The notes under the pieces are model-generated. The model was not told the origin of the DNA. It did not search any database and saw only the letters and a program-made list of their open reading frames with translations. Shown here piece after piece: positions 9,637-18,509 of a DNA stretch of 64,000 nucleotides (position 1 is the first letter of the stretch; each line of letters opens with the position of its first letter). Source of the DNA: Streptomyces cathayae (GTDB lineage Bacteria; Actinomycetota; Actinomycetes; Streptomycetales; Streptomycetaceae); assembly GCF_029760955.1 (NCBI RefSeq), contig NZ_CP121682.1:7334501-7398500 (forward strand), given 5' to 3'. The position numbers and the translations under genes are program-made.

Positions 9637-10119
9637 TCAGACGCACAACCGCGTGTATCCGATCGCGGCATTGGCCGACTGATGGAAGTACTGGTTCCCC
9701 TCTGGATCCGAAATGCGTGCTCCGAACAACACGCAGTCCTGACCGTCGTGCTCCCACGCTGTCTCACGGGACGGGCCGAGCGCGTACAGGCTCGGGCCGG
9801 ACAACGAATTTCCCTTGTCGGCCGTACCAGACGCCCCCACCGTGGCGACATGCATGTCCGTCGCCACACCCACCCACCTGGATTTCACCGCGAAACCGCA
9901 GAACGAGCGAGTGGAGGAATTGTATTCCACGTACACGGTTCCTGCTGGCAGGAAACTTCCGGAACGCACCACGGGCTCCGCGTGGACGTATGCGTAACCC
10001 GCACCGCACACATCACCCACCATGCTCGGTGCCGATGGCGCGGCCGCCGCCGGTGACGCAGCGGAACCGAATGCGAGTGCTCCCAGAGCGACGCAACTCC
10101 ATAACCGCCGAATGCTCAT
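9637..10119 (-). CDS. Small secreted protein, possibly related to spore-associated protein SapA
   Basis: This 160-residue protein has a clear Sec signal peptide (MSIRRLWSCVALGALAFGSA, then ASPAAAAPS with an Ala-x-Ala cut site near residue 28). The mature part starts GDVCGAGYAYVHAEP and has GTVYVEYNSSTRSFCGFAV and a final TRLCV, with four cysteines that could form two disulfides. The pattern VCGxGY...GTVYVxYN...C resembles actinomycete spore-associated SapA-like proteins, but I place it there only tentatively. The ATG at 10119 is preceded by AGGAGGGGGAGAG. Function is unknown; a role at the cell surface is inferred from export. Confidence 0.75.
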   Translation of the reverse strand: MSIRRLWSCVALGALAFGSAASPAAAAPSAPSMVGDVCGAGYAYVHAEPVVRSGSFLPAGTVYVEYNSSTRSFCGFAVKSRWVGVATDMHVATVGASGTADKGNSLSGPSLYALGPSRETAWEHDGQDCVLFGARISDPEGNQYFHQSANAAIGYTRLCV

Positions 10120-10571
10120 TTCTCTCCCCCTCCTCGGACGACATGTGATCAGAACCTGTGGCTCCGGTGAGGAGTTTACCGGGGGTCGGTGCAGGAAAAG
10201 GGGAGCCACGGAATGGGCTGCATCACACTCCATTCTCGCGAACTGTTCTCGAACTGCACCGCCCCGGATAATTCAATGGGTTCCGTCGCCACAATCCAAC
10301 TTTTCTGTATGTGGATGTACGAGATGTGCCGGGGCAGGCGGTGGACGGCAGGGACTGCCGGCCCTCGCAGTGCGGCTTCGGCGCACTCGGCTGACGGGTT
10401 GCCTGACGGTTCGCCGTGTCGAGCGGGGTCTGATCCGAGACGGCACGGGCACCGGGAACGAGGTTTCGGGCGCGCCGGAACGTCTCGCCCAGGTCCCCCC
10501 CGCGTGACCGGCGCAGAGTGCGGCAGACGGCGTGATCGGCCCGAGCCCCTTCGGCGAACCGGTGGCCGGGC
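10120..10571. other. Intergenic stretch with no gene recognised
   Basis: About 450 bp between the secreted-protein start and the hydrolase stop. It includes an A/T-richer part near 10255-10330, unusual for this DNA, which could hold the secreted-protein promoter. I see no convincing reading frame, hairpin or repeat. Confidence 0.5.
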
Positions 10572-11393
10572 TCATTCCCCCTGTGCTAGCCGCTCGGCCA
10601 GGAAAGCGATGATCTCGTTCCGAGCCTGCAGGGTGGGGTGGCCGTCCTGGTCGACGAGGTGAGCCGTGACGACGCTGTGGGCGCAGCCGACGACGTCACG
10701 GAAGAAGGGCGGGGGGTCCGTGTTCGCCGTCTCGGCTTTGAGCACACGGCCGTCGAACGCTTCCCCGAGCAGTGCTCGGTAAGCCGCGAACCGCTGGCCG
10801 GTGCACCAGCTGTCGTCGTCGAAGCGGTAGGCGAGAACCTTCAGCCCGTCGCGCGCCACGCGCTCGGCGACGGCGGCGGCGTCTGCGTCGCTGATCTCCA
10901 GAGCACCGGGGTCGTCGAGCGGAAGCGACGGATGGTTGACCACTGGTGCGATGACGGACGGTTCCAGCGCCATGGTCAGGGCGAAGTTGCCGGTGAAACA
11001 CATGCCCACGGCGCCGACGCCGGGCCCGCCACGCTCGGTGTGCGCCAAGCGGGCGAGGCCGCGCAGCCATGTCACGACGGGACTGGTGCCACCACCGGCG
11101 AACGCCCGGAACTCGGCGCTGACGCACGCGCGTCGAACAACGGTCTCGCCTGCCCCGGCGAGCGGATAGGCGCCGTCGACGCCGAAAAGGGAGGGAAGGT
11201 ACACGGAGAAGCCGGCATCTCGCACCCAACGCGCGAACCGCGCGACGTCGGGGCTGATACCCGGCATCTCGGGCATGAGGATGACCGCCGGCCCTGCCCC
11301 GGCGACGTACACGGTCTTGTCGACGCCATCGACGCCGACGGTTCTCCGTGAGAAGTCGTCCAAGGGGTCGCTCTGTCCTCGCATGATGGTCAT
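10572..11393 (-). CDS. Dienelactone-hydrolase-family alpha/beta hydrolase
   Basis: This 273-residue alpha/beta hydrolase has the nucleophile elbow GAVGMCFTGNFAL with Cys in place of Ser, as in dienelactone hydrolases. VILMPEMPGISPDV supplies the early strand and oxyanion loop, and FRDVVGCAHSVVTAHLVDQ probably holds the catalytic His. No signal peptide is seen, so the enzyme is cytoplasmic. The ATG at 11393 gives the full length; an in-frame ATG at 11384 is nearly as good. It is divergent from the GlxA-type regulator at 11493 with 99 bp between them, the usual arrangement for a regulator and its target. The substrate is unknown; similar enzymes cleave lactones or small esters. Confidence 0.85.
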   Translation of the reverse strand: MTIMRGQSDPLDDFSRRTVGVDGVDKTVYVAGAGPAVILMPEMPGISPDVARFARWVRDAGFSVYLPSLFGVDGAYPLAGAGETVVRRACVSAEFRAFAGGGTSPVVTWLRGLARLAHTERGGPGVGAVGMCFTGNFALTMALEPSVIAPVVNHPSLPLDDPGALEISDADAAAVAERVARDGLKVLAYRFDDDSWCTGQRFAAYRALLGEAFDGRVLKAETANTDPPPFFRDVVGCAHSVVTAHLVDQDGHPTLQARNEIIAFLAERLAQGE

Positions 11394-11492
11394 GACCTAG
11401 AGGATGATGAGTGGTCGCCCTCCTGAGAAGCGGCGGCATCGCCACGTACCCCGGTAATATCGCCATTCGTTCAAGAGTGCCGGAGGGGCCGC

Positions 11493-12467
11493 ATGAGTCC
11501 GCTGCGAGTCGGTGTGCTGGCCTACCCCGGCTGCTTCGCGTCGGAGGTGTTCGGGGTACCCGACCTCCTCGCCATGGCAACTCACGTCGCCGCGGCGCAC
11601 GGGTCGCTTCAGCCCGCCTACGAGGTGTCGGTCGTCTCGCCCCGGCGGCGGGTGGTCGCGTCCGGCGGCTCGGCCCTCGACGTCTCGGCGATTCGCCCGG
11701 TGGACGTCCTGATCGTGCCGGGCTTCGAGCTTTCGCCCACGGTCGACCTCGACGCGACACTCGCACACCTGGGACCGGAAGCAGCGTCGATCCGGTCGCA
11801 GGCGGCCTCCGGGACCGCTGTCGTATCGATCTGCGTGGGTGCCTTCCTGGTCGCCGAAGCCGGGCTGCTCGGCGGGCGCGAAGCGACCACGTCCTGGTTG
11901 TTCGCGGATCGGTTCGCCGACCGGTACACCGACGTGCGCCTCCGCCCGGAGAGCCTGGTCGTGACCGACCGGGGAGTGACGACCACGGCGGCCTTCAGTG
12001 CCATGTACGACTTCGCGCTGCAGCTCATCCGAGAGCACGACGGCCCCCACATCGCCCGTAGTACCGCGCGTATCGCTCTTGTCGACGACGCACGTTCCAC
12101 GCAGGCTCCCTATGTCGATCCGGGGCTCATGCCCACGGTGGGCAAGGAGTTCTCGCTCGGCGTCAAGCGGTGGCTCGACCAGAACCTCAACGCTCGCTAT
12201 GACCTGGCCGCCCTCGCCCAGGAGTTCCACGTCAGCACAAGAACCATGCTCCGGCGCTTCGGTGCCGAAGCCGATGAGACACCGCTCGCGTACCTGCAGA
12301 CGGCCAGGGTGCGTCGAGCCACACACCTGCTGGAGACGACGGACAGGACCGTCGCCCGCATCGCCGCCGACGTCGGGTACCGCGACCCCGGGGCGTTCAG
12401 CGGCATCTTCGCCAGACACACGGGCCGGAGCCCGAGGGAGTACCGCGCGGTGTTCCGTCGTCGCTGA
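11493..12467 (+). CDS. GlxA-type AraC-family regulator (DJ-1/PfpI domain plus HTH)
   Basis: This 324-residue regulator has an N-terminal DJ-1/PfpI-like domain (residues about 5-190; VLIVPGFELSP, the elbow VVSICVGAFLVAEAGLLGGR) and a C-terminal AraC/XylS DNA-binding domain (FHVSTRTMLRRFGAE and VARIAADVGYRDPGAFSGIF, then GRSPREYRAVF). The amidase-like domain acts as a sensor in such regulators. The ATG at 11493 comes after GGAGGGGCCGC, a good ribosome-binding site. It probably activates the divergent dienelactone-hydrolase-like gene; the inducer cannot be told from sequence. Confidence 0.92.
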   Translation: MSPLRVGVLAYPGCFASEVFGVPDLLAMATHVAAAHGSLQPAYEVSVVSPRRRVVASGGSALDVSAIRPVDVLIVPGFELSPTVDLDATLAHLGPEAASIRSQAASGTAVVSICVGAFLVAEAGLLGGREATTSWLFADRFADRYTDVRLRPESLVVTDRGVTTTAAFSAMYDFALQLIREHDGPHIARSTARIALVDDARSTQAPYVDPGLMPTVGKEFSLGVKRWLDQNLNARYDLAALAQEFHVSTRTMLRRFGAEADETPLAYLQTARVRRATHLLETTDRTVARIAADVGYRDPGAFSGIFARHTGRSPREYRAVFRRR

Positions 12468-12524
12468 GACCCTCACGTGTCAACCTGACGAGCGGAGACG
12501 GCGCCTCCTCCTGATGGGGTGATC

Positions 12525-12899
12525 TTTTGGCTGTACGGGACGCGCTGGAGGCCAAGCTCCCCCAAGCAGCGGCCCACTTGGACGCCGCCCAGCACGACCT
12601 GCTGGCCTTCACCGCCTTCCCGCGCGAGATCTGGCGGCAGATCCGGTCGAACAACCCGCAGGAACGGCTGAACGAGGAGATCCTCCCCCACGGCTGCGCC
12701 GCGGAAGGTGCCCCAGCCGCGCCGACGTGGTCGGCATCTTCCCCGACCGCACCACTGTCATCCGGCTGGTCGGCGCGGTCCTGGCCGAACAGAACGACGA
12801 ATGGACCGAGGCCCGCCGCTCCGTGGGACTCGATTTCCTCGCCAAGGCCCGACTCCACCCGATCGAGTCAGAAGCCGCGTTCCCCACCGCACAAACATG
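12525..12899 (+). pseudogene. IS256/Mutator-family transposase, C-terminal remnant
   Basis: Only the C-terminal third of an IS256-type transposase remains. One frame reads VRDALEAKLPQAAAHLDAAQ, then FPREIWRQIRSNNPQERLNE. After about 30 foreign bases (roughly 12683-12715) the same protein continues in another frame as RADVVGIFPDRTTVIRLVGA and WTEARRSVGLDFLAKARLHP, ending at a TGA near 12899. The catalytic DDE region is missing and the frame is broken, so it is inactive. It marks an old insertion next to the protease-nuclease gene. Confidence 0.85.
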
Positions 12900-13006
12900 A
12901 TCAGCCATCAGGAATCCGACACCTTGTCGTCAACCGTGCACGAGCTTCGGCGTCGTGGCATGAAGTTGCCGGGCGATGAGGGTGCGAGGAGACTGGCAGA
13001 GAAAGG

Positions 13007-13309
13007 GTGTTCCTCGGGCTGCGGGTCCGAGAACCGGCTCGACCGGGCCCAGGGAGCCGGATCGGCACCGCTCGTGAACATCACCGCGGCGCCCCCGGTC
13101 TCGACGTGGTGCGGGGGCGGCCGTACAGCGGCACGGGCGAGTTCATCACCGACCCGGCCGCCACAAAGATGTTCGGCTGCACGATCGAGCGCGGCGACAC
13201 GTTCCCACCGGTGTCGAGCGAAGCCGAACAGGTGATCCCAAAGGTCTCGGCGGCGCTGCCGGCACTCGCGCTCGACTCTGCCGAGACCACGGACGGCTCG
13301 GTGGAGTGA
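13007..13309 (+). CDS. Short unrecognised reading frame, perhaps a truncated gene
   Basis: From about 13095 the frame shows Streptomyces-like codon use and reads GTGEFITDPAATKMFGCTIE, then RGDTFPPVSSEAEQVIPKVS, ending at TGA 13307-13309. The first third, before that point, has poorer coding character. I recognise no family. It lies between a transposase remnant and the protease-nuclease gene, so it may be the tail of a gene cut by the insertion. A frame on the opposite strand covers the same bases but looks less like coding DNA. Confidence 0.3.
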   Translation: MFLGLRVREPARPGPGSRIGTAREHHRGAPGLDVVRGRPYSGTGEFITDPAATKMFGCTIERGDTFPPVSSEAEQVIPKVSAALPALALDSAETTDGSVE

Positions 13310-13500
13310 CCGCCGACGCGGCAGGACCGCCTCCGAGCCCAAGGCACGCGTCGAACGCTGCCACCCTCGTCAACAGAGCGCGAACGACAACTGCATACCG
13401 TGGTGGAAGGTGGTTGTCCGAGGGGTCGTTGCCGGCCGTCGACCGGGTCATGGGCGCGCCTCACGTACGCCGCCTCCTTCGGTGAAGGGATGAGCCTGCC

Positions 13501-15372
13501 ATGGCCACCAAGACCAGGAAGAAGAGCACTTCGCCGGCCAAGAAGCCGGCGCCCTCGGAAGAGGAGCTGATCGCCTCGCTGCGACGTTACATCCGCACCC
13601 GTGGGCCTGAGCTGCTGGAGGATCCGAACATCAACTCCGTGGGCATCGGCCGCAAGTTCACCGGCGGGCGGCGCGGCAAGCAGGTCGCGCTGCAGTTCAC
13701 GGTGGACAGCAAGGCCGAGCCGGAGGTGCTGGAGACGCTGGGCACCACACTGATACCCGGGACGATCACGGTGGACGGTACCGAGGTGCCCACCGACGTC
13801 ATCGAGCGCAGCTACACACCGCAGTTCCGAAGGGTGGCCGAGGCCGAGAGCCCGGTGCGCAAGACCCGCCTGGACCCGATCGAGCCCGGGGTGAGTGTCG
13901 GGTCGGTGACGGTCTCGGCGGGCACGATCGGCTGCATCGTCTACGACAAGACCGACGGCGCCCCCTACGTGCTGAGCAACTGGCACGTGCTGCAGGGCCC
14001 GCGCGGCGAACTGGGTGTGGAGATCGTCCAGCCCGGACCGCACGACGACAACCGCGTCCACCGCAATCGGCTGGGCACGCTCAAGAGGTCCCACCTGGGC
14101 GTGGCCGGGGACTGTGCGATCGCCACCATCGAGGACCGCGCCTTCATCCAGGAGATCTTCGAACTGGGCGTGGCCCCCAGGGAGCTGGGGGAGCCGGAGC
14201 TCGACGACAAGGTCGTCGCCAGCGGACGGACCACCGGCGTCACCCACGGCATCGTCCGCCGCATCGAAACCATCGCCAAGCTCAACTACGGCGGCCAGGT
14301 CGGGAACAAGGCCATCGGCTGCTTCGAAATAGGTCCTGACCCCGACCGCCCGCCCGAGACCGGGGAGATCAGCAGCGGTGGCGACTCCGGCGCGGTGTGG
14401 CTCTTCGAACAAGGCGGCCGCCCCGGTATGGTCATGGCCGGGCTGCACTTCGGCGGTGAGGCCGCGGGCGACCCGGACGAGCACGCACTGGCATGCCTGC
14501 CGGCCTCGGTGTTCGAGAAGCTCGAGATCAGCCTGACCCCGCCGGCCCCGGAAGACATCCGGGCCATCGCCGGATACGCCCCGGACTTCCTCGACGAGCG
14601 GATCGACGTCCCGCAGCTGGACGTGGACCTCGCCCGCGACGCGGTCCGCCTCAACGGTTCCGAGGTGGTCTCCTACACGCACTTCTCGCTCGCCCTGAGC
14701 AAGAAGCGGCGCTTCCCCTTCTGGGTGGGCTGGAACATCAACGGTGGCACCTTGAAGAAGCTCAGCCGCAACGGCATCCCGTTCGTCAAGGACCCGAGGC
14801 TGCCCGCCACCGCACAGGTGGGCAACGAACTGTACGAGAACAACCGGCTCGACCGCGGGCACATAGCCCGCCGCGCCGATCTGCTGTGGGGCAGTCTGCC
14901 GGAAGCCGAGAAGGCCAACACCGACTCGTTCTTCTACACCAACATCACTCCGCAGATGGACGACTTCAACCAGAGCTCCAAGCACGGGCTGTGGGGCGAA
15001 CTGGAGGACGCCGTCTTCGCCGACACGGAGGTCGACGACCTCAAGATCAGTGTGTTCGGCGGGCCGGTGTTCCAGGAGGACGACCGGACCTTCCGCGGGG
15101 TGAAGATCCCCCGCGAGTTCTGGAAAGTCATCGCCTTCACCGAGCACGGCAAGCTGAAGACCAAGGGGTTCCTGCTCACCCAGAACCTCGACCGGCTCGA
15201 GAGCCTGGAACTCGATGAGTTCCGCGTCTTCCAGGTCACCCTCGGCGAGCTCGAGAACCGCACCCGGCTCGGCTTCCCGGCCGTCCTGCACAAGGGGGAC
15301 ACCCTTCAGGTGCCCGAAGCCGTCGCCGACCGGGCCCCCTTGGAAGTCCTGTCCGACATCCAGTGGGACTGA
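13501..15372 (+). CDS. Trypsin-like protease fused to DRGH-type DNA/RNA non-specific endonuclease
   Basis: This 623-residue two-enzyme fusion has a lysine-rich N-terminus (residues 1-20) and then a helical and beta segment (about 21-130). A trypsin-like domain follows (about 131-345) with the triad readable as His162 (VLSNWHVL), Asp204 (AGDCAIATI) and Ser296 (SSGGDSGAVW). From about 385 comes an endonuclease of the NUC/EndoG family with DRGHIARRAD (catalytic His454) and YTNITPQMDDFN (metal-binding Asn481). No signal peptide is visible, so both enzymes would act inside the cell unless exported by another route. Neighbour evidence: the convergent gene downstream has the same design with a different second enzyme. 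A damage- or phage-triggered effector is possible; processing of its own nuclease is another option. The start ATG follows GAAGGGA. Confidence 0.88.
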   Translation: MATKTRKKSTSPAKKPAPSEEELIASLRRYIRTRGPELLEDPNINSVGIGRKFTGGRRGKQVALQFTVDSKAEPEVLETLGTTLIPGTITVDGTEVPTDVIERSYTPQFRRVAEAESPVRKTRLDPIEPGVSVGSVTVSAGTIGCIVYDKTDGAPYVLSNWHVLQGPRGELGVEIVQPGPHDDNRVHRNRLGTLKRSHLGVAGDCAIATIEDRAFIQEIFELGVAPRELGEPELDDKVVASGRTTGVTHGIVRRIETIAKLNYGGQVGNKAIGCFEIGPDPDRPPETGEISSGGDSGAVWLFEQGGRPGMVMAGLHFGGEAAGDPDEHALACLPASVFEKLEISLTPPAPEDIRAIAGYAPDFLDERIDVPQLDVDLARDAVRLNGSEVVSYTHFSLALSKKRRFPFWVGWNINGGTLKKLSRNGIPFVKDPRLPATAQVGNELYENNRLDRGHIARRADLLWGSLPEAEKANTDSFFYTNITPQMDDFNQSSKHGLWGELEDAVFADTEVDDLKISVFGGPVFQEDDRTFRGVKIPREFWKVIAFTEHGKLKTKGFLLTQNLDRLESLELDEFRVFQVTLGELENRTRLGFPAVLHKGDTLQVPEAVADRAPLEVLSDIQWD

Positions 15373-15471
15373 CCGGAGGAACTGCTTGTCGTCGGAGTCG
15401 GGAGTGTCGTCGAACGCCGTGAGCGCCTCCGCGCGAGTCCTGCCGGAGCCGTGCGACCGGCCCGCCGTCGC

Positions 15472-17547
15472 TCAGCCGGCGAGGTGGCTGCCGATCGACC
15501 GGGCGACACCGGCGTGAGCGAGATACTCCGTGATGCTGTGGGCCCGGTCGCGGGCATTGACGACGGCCAGGTCGGTCAGGCCGTCCGCCCAGTCGTCGGC
15601 CAGGGGACATCCGATGGCCACCGCGTCGGTCGGACACCATGCGTTGAGCCAGTCCACCACCTTCTCCGGGCGTTTCGGCCCACCGGACAGGAGCCGGTTG
15701 TACACGCTGTCCATCCCGAGGGGACTGCCCACCGTGGTCAGGTGGACGACCTCCACACCGGGAGACAGCCGAGTGATGAGGTCCATGCCGACGACCGTGC
15801 CCAGGCTGTGGCTGACGAGGACCATCTCGCCCGCGGCCGGCACGGTCTCGAGCACGCAGCCCAGGATCTCCTCGCGGATCCGCTGGTCGTCGAGGTACGC
15901 GGCCACGTCACGGAAGACGAGGGAGATGGCCCACGTGTCGAGATCGCTTCTGGCGGCCAGCCAGCCCAGATGCCGCCACACGGCGCCGACCGCGGGGTCC
16001 AGGTTCAGCCCTTCGGCGGCCTGCTGCGACTCGGGCGGCACGTACCACTGGGCGGCCGCCTCACCGATGATCTCCTCGTACACCGCGCGAGTGGTGGGGG
16101 AGCCGGGTGCGACGACCGCCGGCGCCTCGGCGGCCAAGGGAACGGACTCCTGCGTCCCGAGAGCCCGCACCAGACGGTCTCCGTAGAACGGGAACCAGAT
16201 GTCCGCCGGGTCGATTGTCGCCAGCCCGGCCCGGACGAGCCCCTGGTTGAGCCCCGAGGCCCATTCGCGGCGCAGCGCCTCGGGGTCCTTGCCCTGCTGG
16301 GCGCGACCGTGCAGGAAGACCAGGTGCCGCCCGCCGCCGAACGCGCCGTCCCGGGCGCGCAGGCCCGTTGCACGCGGGGCGACCGCCTCGGTGGGCGCCC
16401 GTTTGACGGGAGCGGAAGGAGCGGCCGGCCCGGCGACGGCACCCGTGGTCGCGAGGGCCGGTCCGGCCACGGAACCGGTGGCCCCGACGGCAGCCAGGGG
16501 ACCGCCCAGCCCCGACTCCGGCCCCATGCCGGCCAGCAGTGCCCGCTGCCCGGTGCTGAGCGGCAGCGACGCGAGATGCCTCAGGACGGAACTGATACGC
16601 ACCCCCTCGTTGGACACCCAGTCGATGGTGTCGTCGCCGTCGCCGGGCTGCCAGACCCGGCCGTCGCGGCGCAGGAGGCGGCCCTGTTCATCGGTCCTGG
16701 GCACACCGCTGTGGTGGAGGGCGATGACCTCCCACTGGTCGTTGAAAACGGGGGAGCCCGAGTTCCCGGGCTCGGTGTCCGTGCGGTAGTGGAGGAAGTC
16801 GTCCAAGCGCACCTGCAGGGCGTTGTCGCGTACGGCGATCTCTTTCAGACGCCCCATCGGATGGCCGATGATGTTGACCGGCTCGCCGATCACCAGCTTG
16901 CCCCGCTGGGCGCTGAGCCGGTGCCAGCCGAAAGCCTCACCCGGTGCCCTCCGGTCGGGACCGGGGGACACCAGGACCAGGGCGAAATCGAGACGCTTGT
17001 CCGCCGTGAAGAACCCGTCCGGGGCGAACTCCAGCCGTGTCGGCGGCTGCGGGGTGTTGTCGACGGTGACCTGAGCGTCGAACTCCACGAAGCAGTGCCG
17101 AGCGGCATCAGCGTCGGGAAGGACGTGATGATTGGTCATCAGCAAGCTGGGAGACACCAGGAAACCGGTGCCGATCGGCAGCTCGCGGCCGTTCTCCCGT
17201 GCCGAGATCCGGGCGATGCTGCGTGCGGCCCGGGCGCCGCGCGGCAGGAAACTCCATGCCTGCAGTTCCTTGGAGACACCGAGAATCCGCTCGAACGCGG
17301 CGGACGGCGCCAGCGGTTCGGCGCGGACCGCCTCCACCACCATGGCGGCCGGTACGGCCTGCCGGTCGAGCAGACGGGCCGCCCGCACCGCCAGTGCTTC
17401 CGGTGAATCGGGGAAGCTGACCCCGGCCTCCTGCTGCCGCTCGACCTCCCGGCGCTGCTCGCTGGTCTCGTCGTACCGGGCGGCGGCGGCCGCCGCCTGG
17501 TGTTCCCGCTCACCGCGGGACCTGCCCGTGACGTCCATGACCTCCAT
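15472..17547 (-). CDS. Trypsin-like protease fused to alpha/beta hydrolase
   Basis: This protein of about 691 residues opens with a charged helical region (1-45). A trypsin-like serine protease follows (about 100-330) with His141 (MTNHHVLPDAD), Asp187 (RLDFALVLVS) and Ser263 (EPGNSGSPVF). After an Ala/Pro linker (about 340-400) there is an alpha/beta hydrolase with an HG oxyanion turn (VFLHGRAQQG) and the nucleophile motif VSHSLGTVVG (Ser581), ending in a likely His (RAHSITEYLAHAG). No signal peptide or membrane segment is seen. The ATG at 17547 is one of three close starts (GTG 17556, ATG 17538). It converges with the protease-nuclease gene 99 bp away. The shared protease-plus-effector layout suggests one functional theme, but no direct partner evidence exists. 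Confidence 0.85.
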   Translation of the reverse strand: MEVMDVTGRSRGEREHQAAAAAARYDETSEQRREVERQQEAGVSFPDSPEALAVRAARLLDRQAVPAAMVVEAVRAEPLAPSAAFERILGVSKELQAWSFLPRGARAARSIARISARENGRELPIGTGFLVSPSLLMTNHHVLPDADAARHCFVEFDAQVTVDNTPQPPTRLEFAPDGFFTADKRLDFALVLVSPGPDRRAPGEAFGWHRLSAQRGKLVIGEPVNIIGHPMGRLKEIAVRDNALQVRLDDFLHYRTDTEPGNSGSPVFNDQWEVIALHHSGVPRTDEQGRLLRRDGRVWQPGDGDDTIDWVSNEGVRISSVLRHLASLPLSTGQRALLAGMGPESGLGGPLAAVGATGSVAGPALATTGAVAGPAAPSAPVKRAPTEAVAPRATGLRARDGAFGGGRHLVFLHGRAQQGKDPEALRREWASGLNQGLVRAGLATIDPADIWFPFYGDRLVRALGTQESVPLAAEAPAVVAPGSPTTRAVYEEIIGEAAAQWYVPPESQQAAEGLNLDPAVGAVWRHLGWLAARSDLDTWAISLVFRDVAAYLDDQRIREEILGCVLETVPAAGEMVLVSHSLGTVVGMDLITRLSPGVEVVHLTTVGSPLGMDSVYNRLLSGGPKRPEKVVDWLNAWCPTDAVAIGCPLADDWADGLTDLAVVNARDRAHSITEYLAHAGVARSIGSHLAG

Positions 17548-18509
17548 GACCTTCACCGTTCTTCGAGGGCGCGGAACTGCACGAAGGAGTTCACCGGCCC
17601 GGTGGGAAAGGCACCCGGGCCGTCCGGCGTTCGCCCCGACGCAGGACACCGTGAGGCACGCGATCGCGGGCTCGTCTCCGTGTTCCTCTGAAAGCCCTTG
17701 AGGGAACGCGACGGGGCGGCGAGGCCGTGCCGGTTCCGCGCGGCCGTCGGGGCGACCAGCCCTCACGGGCGATCGGTAAACGCCGAGGCCGGCCGGTCGC
17801 ACCCCCGCTCACTTCCATGGTGCGCCTCATGGGGAACCACGGCGACCCGTGGCCGTGAGCCGAAAACCGTCCCCGGGCCGGCGCGCCCTCCGGCCCGGGG
17901 AGAGCTGAGCCGGGCAGTCGCCACGGCACACTCGTCGCCCGGATTTCTCGCCTGGCGTGGAGTCCGCGACAGCAGGTCAGGGAATCCGGGTGCCCGCCTG
18001 GTGCCGGGTTCGCGTGCGACTTCCCTCGGGCGCGTGGTGGAACCAAGGGTGACTGCGGCGGTAAGTGGCGCGCGGCCCCGGGAAGGGGTGCGAAGCCGTC
18101 CGGCAGGTGCGTCGCCGTGCCGCCCGACAGGCTCACTCCTCGGCGGCCTCCAGTGCTCGGGAGGCACGATGGTCGCTCTTTCCCACGTGCGGTTCGGCAA
18201 GCGCAACGATGAGGTCAAGGCCACTGGGAAGGCGCTCGTCGCAGTCGGAGCGGACATCCCCGCGGGAGCCACCGGTTCTTCGGCGAGCAGACGAGATCGG
18301 CCTACGCGGCGTGGCAGCGCATGCCGGGACTCACCGGTTCGGCTGCCGTCTCGGAACTCCTTGCTCTTCCGGTACTTCTGTGCGGACTGCTCCGGTACCC
18401 GGAACATGTCCCGTGTCTTTGCTCCCCGTTCGGAGGAAACCCAGCGCACGGCAGAGGACCCGCTTCGGTGGGACGGCTGATCCAGGACCGTCCCACCGGA
18501 CGGCGTTCG
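17548..18509. other. Gene-poor stretch holding one gene remnant
   Basis: About 960 bp lie between the protease-hydrolase start and the end of the diaminopropionate operon. Overlapping open frames on both strands look like artefacts of high GC: they are rich in Arg, Pro and Gly and have no domain. The one supported item is the broken peptidoglycan-binding segment at 18169-18389. Promoter elements for the protease-hydrolase gene should lie near 17550-17700, but I cannot point to them. Confidence 0.5.
18169..18389 (+). pseudogene. Peptidoglycan-binding domain remnant, frameshifted
   Basis: The first frame reads MVALSHVRFGKRNDEVKATG, then KALVAVGADIPAGATG; the text continues in another frame as FFGEQTRSAYAAWQRMPGL. 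Joined, this is the tail of a PG_binding_1-like repeat as found at the C-terminus of Streptomyces wall hydrolases (VRYGKxNxxVKxxQxALI...GxTGxFGxxTxxAY). The frameshift lies near 18270. Neither a catalytic domain nor a signal peptide is found upstream. It marks recombination next to the NRPS operon. Confidence 0.65.

Noticed and set aside
13081..15291. A 736-residue minus-strand frame opposite the protease-nuclease gene
   Set aside because: Shadow frame; the plus strand shows two full sets of catalytic motifs.
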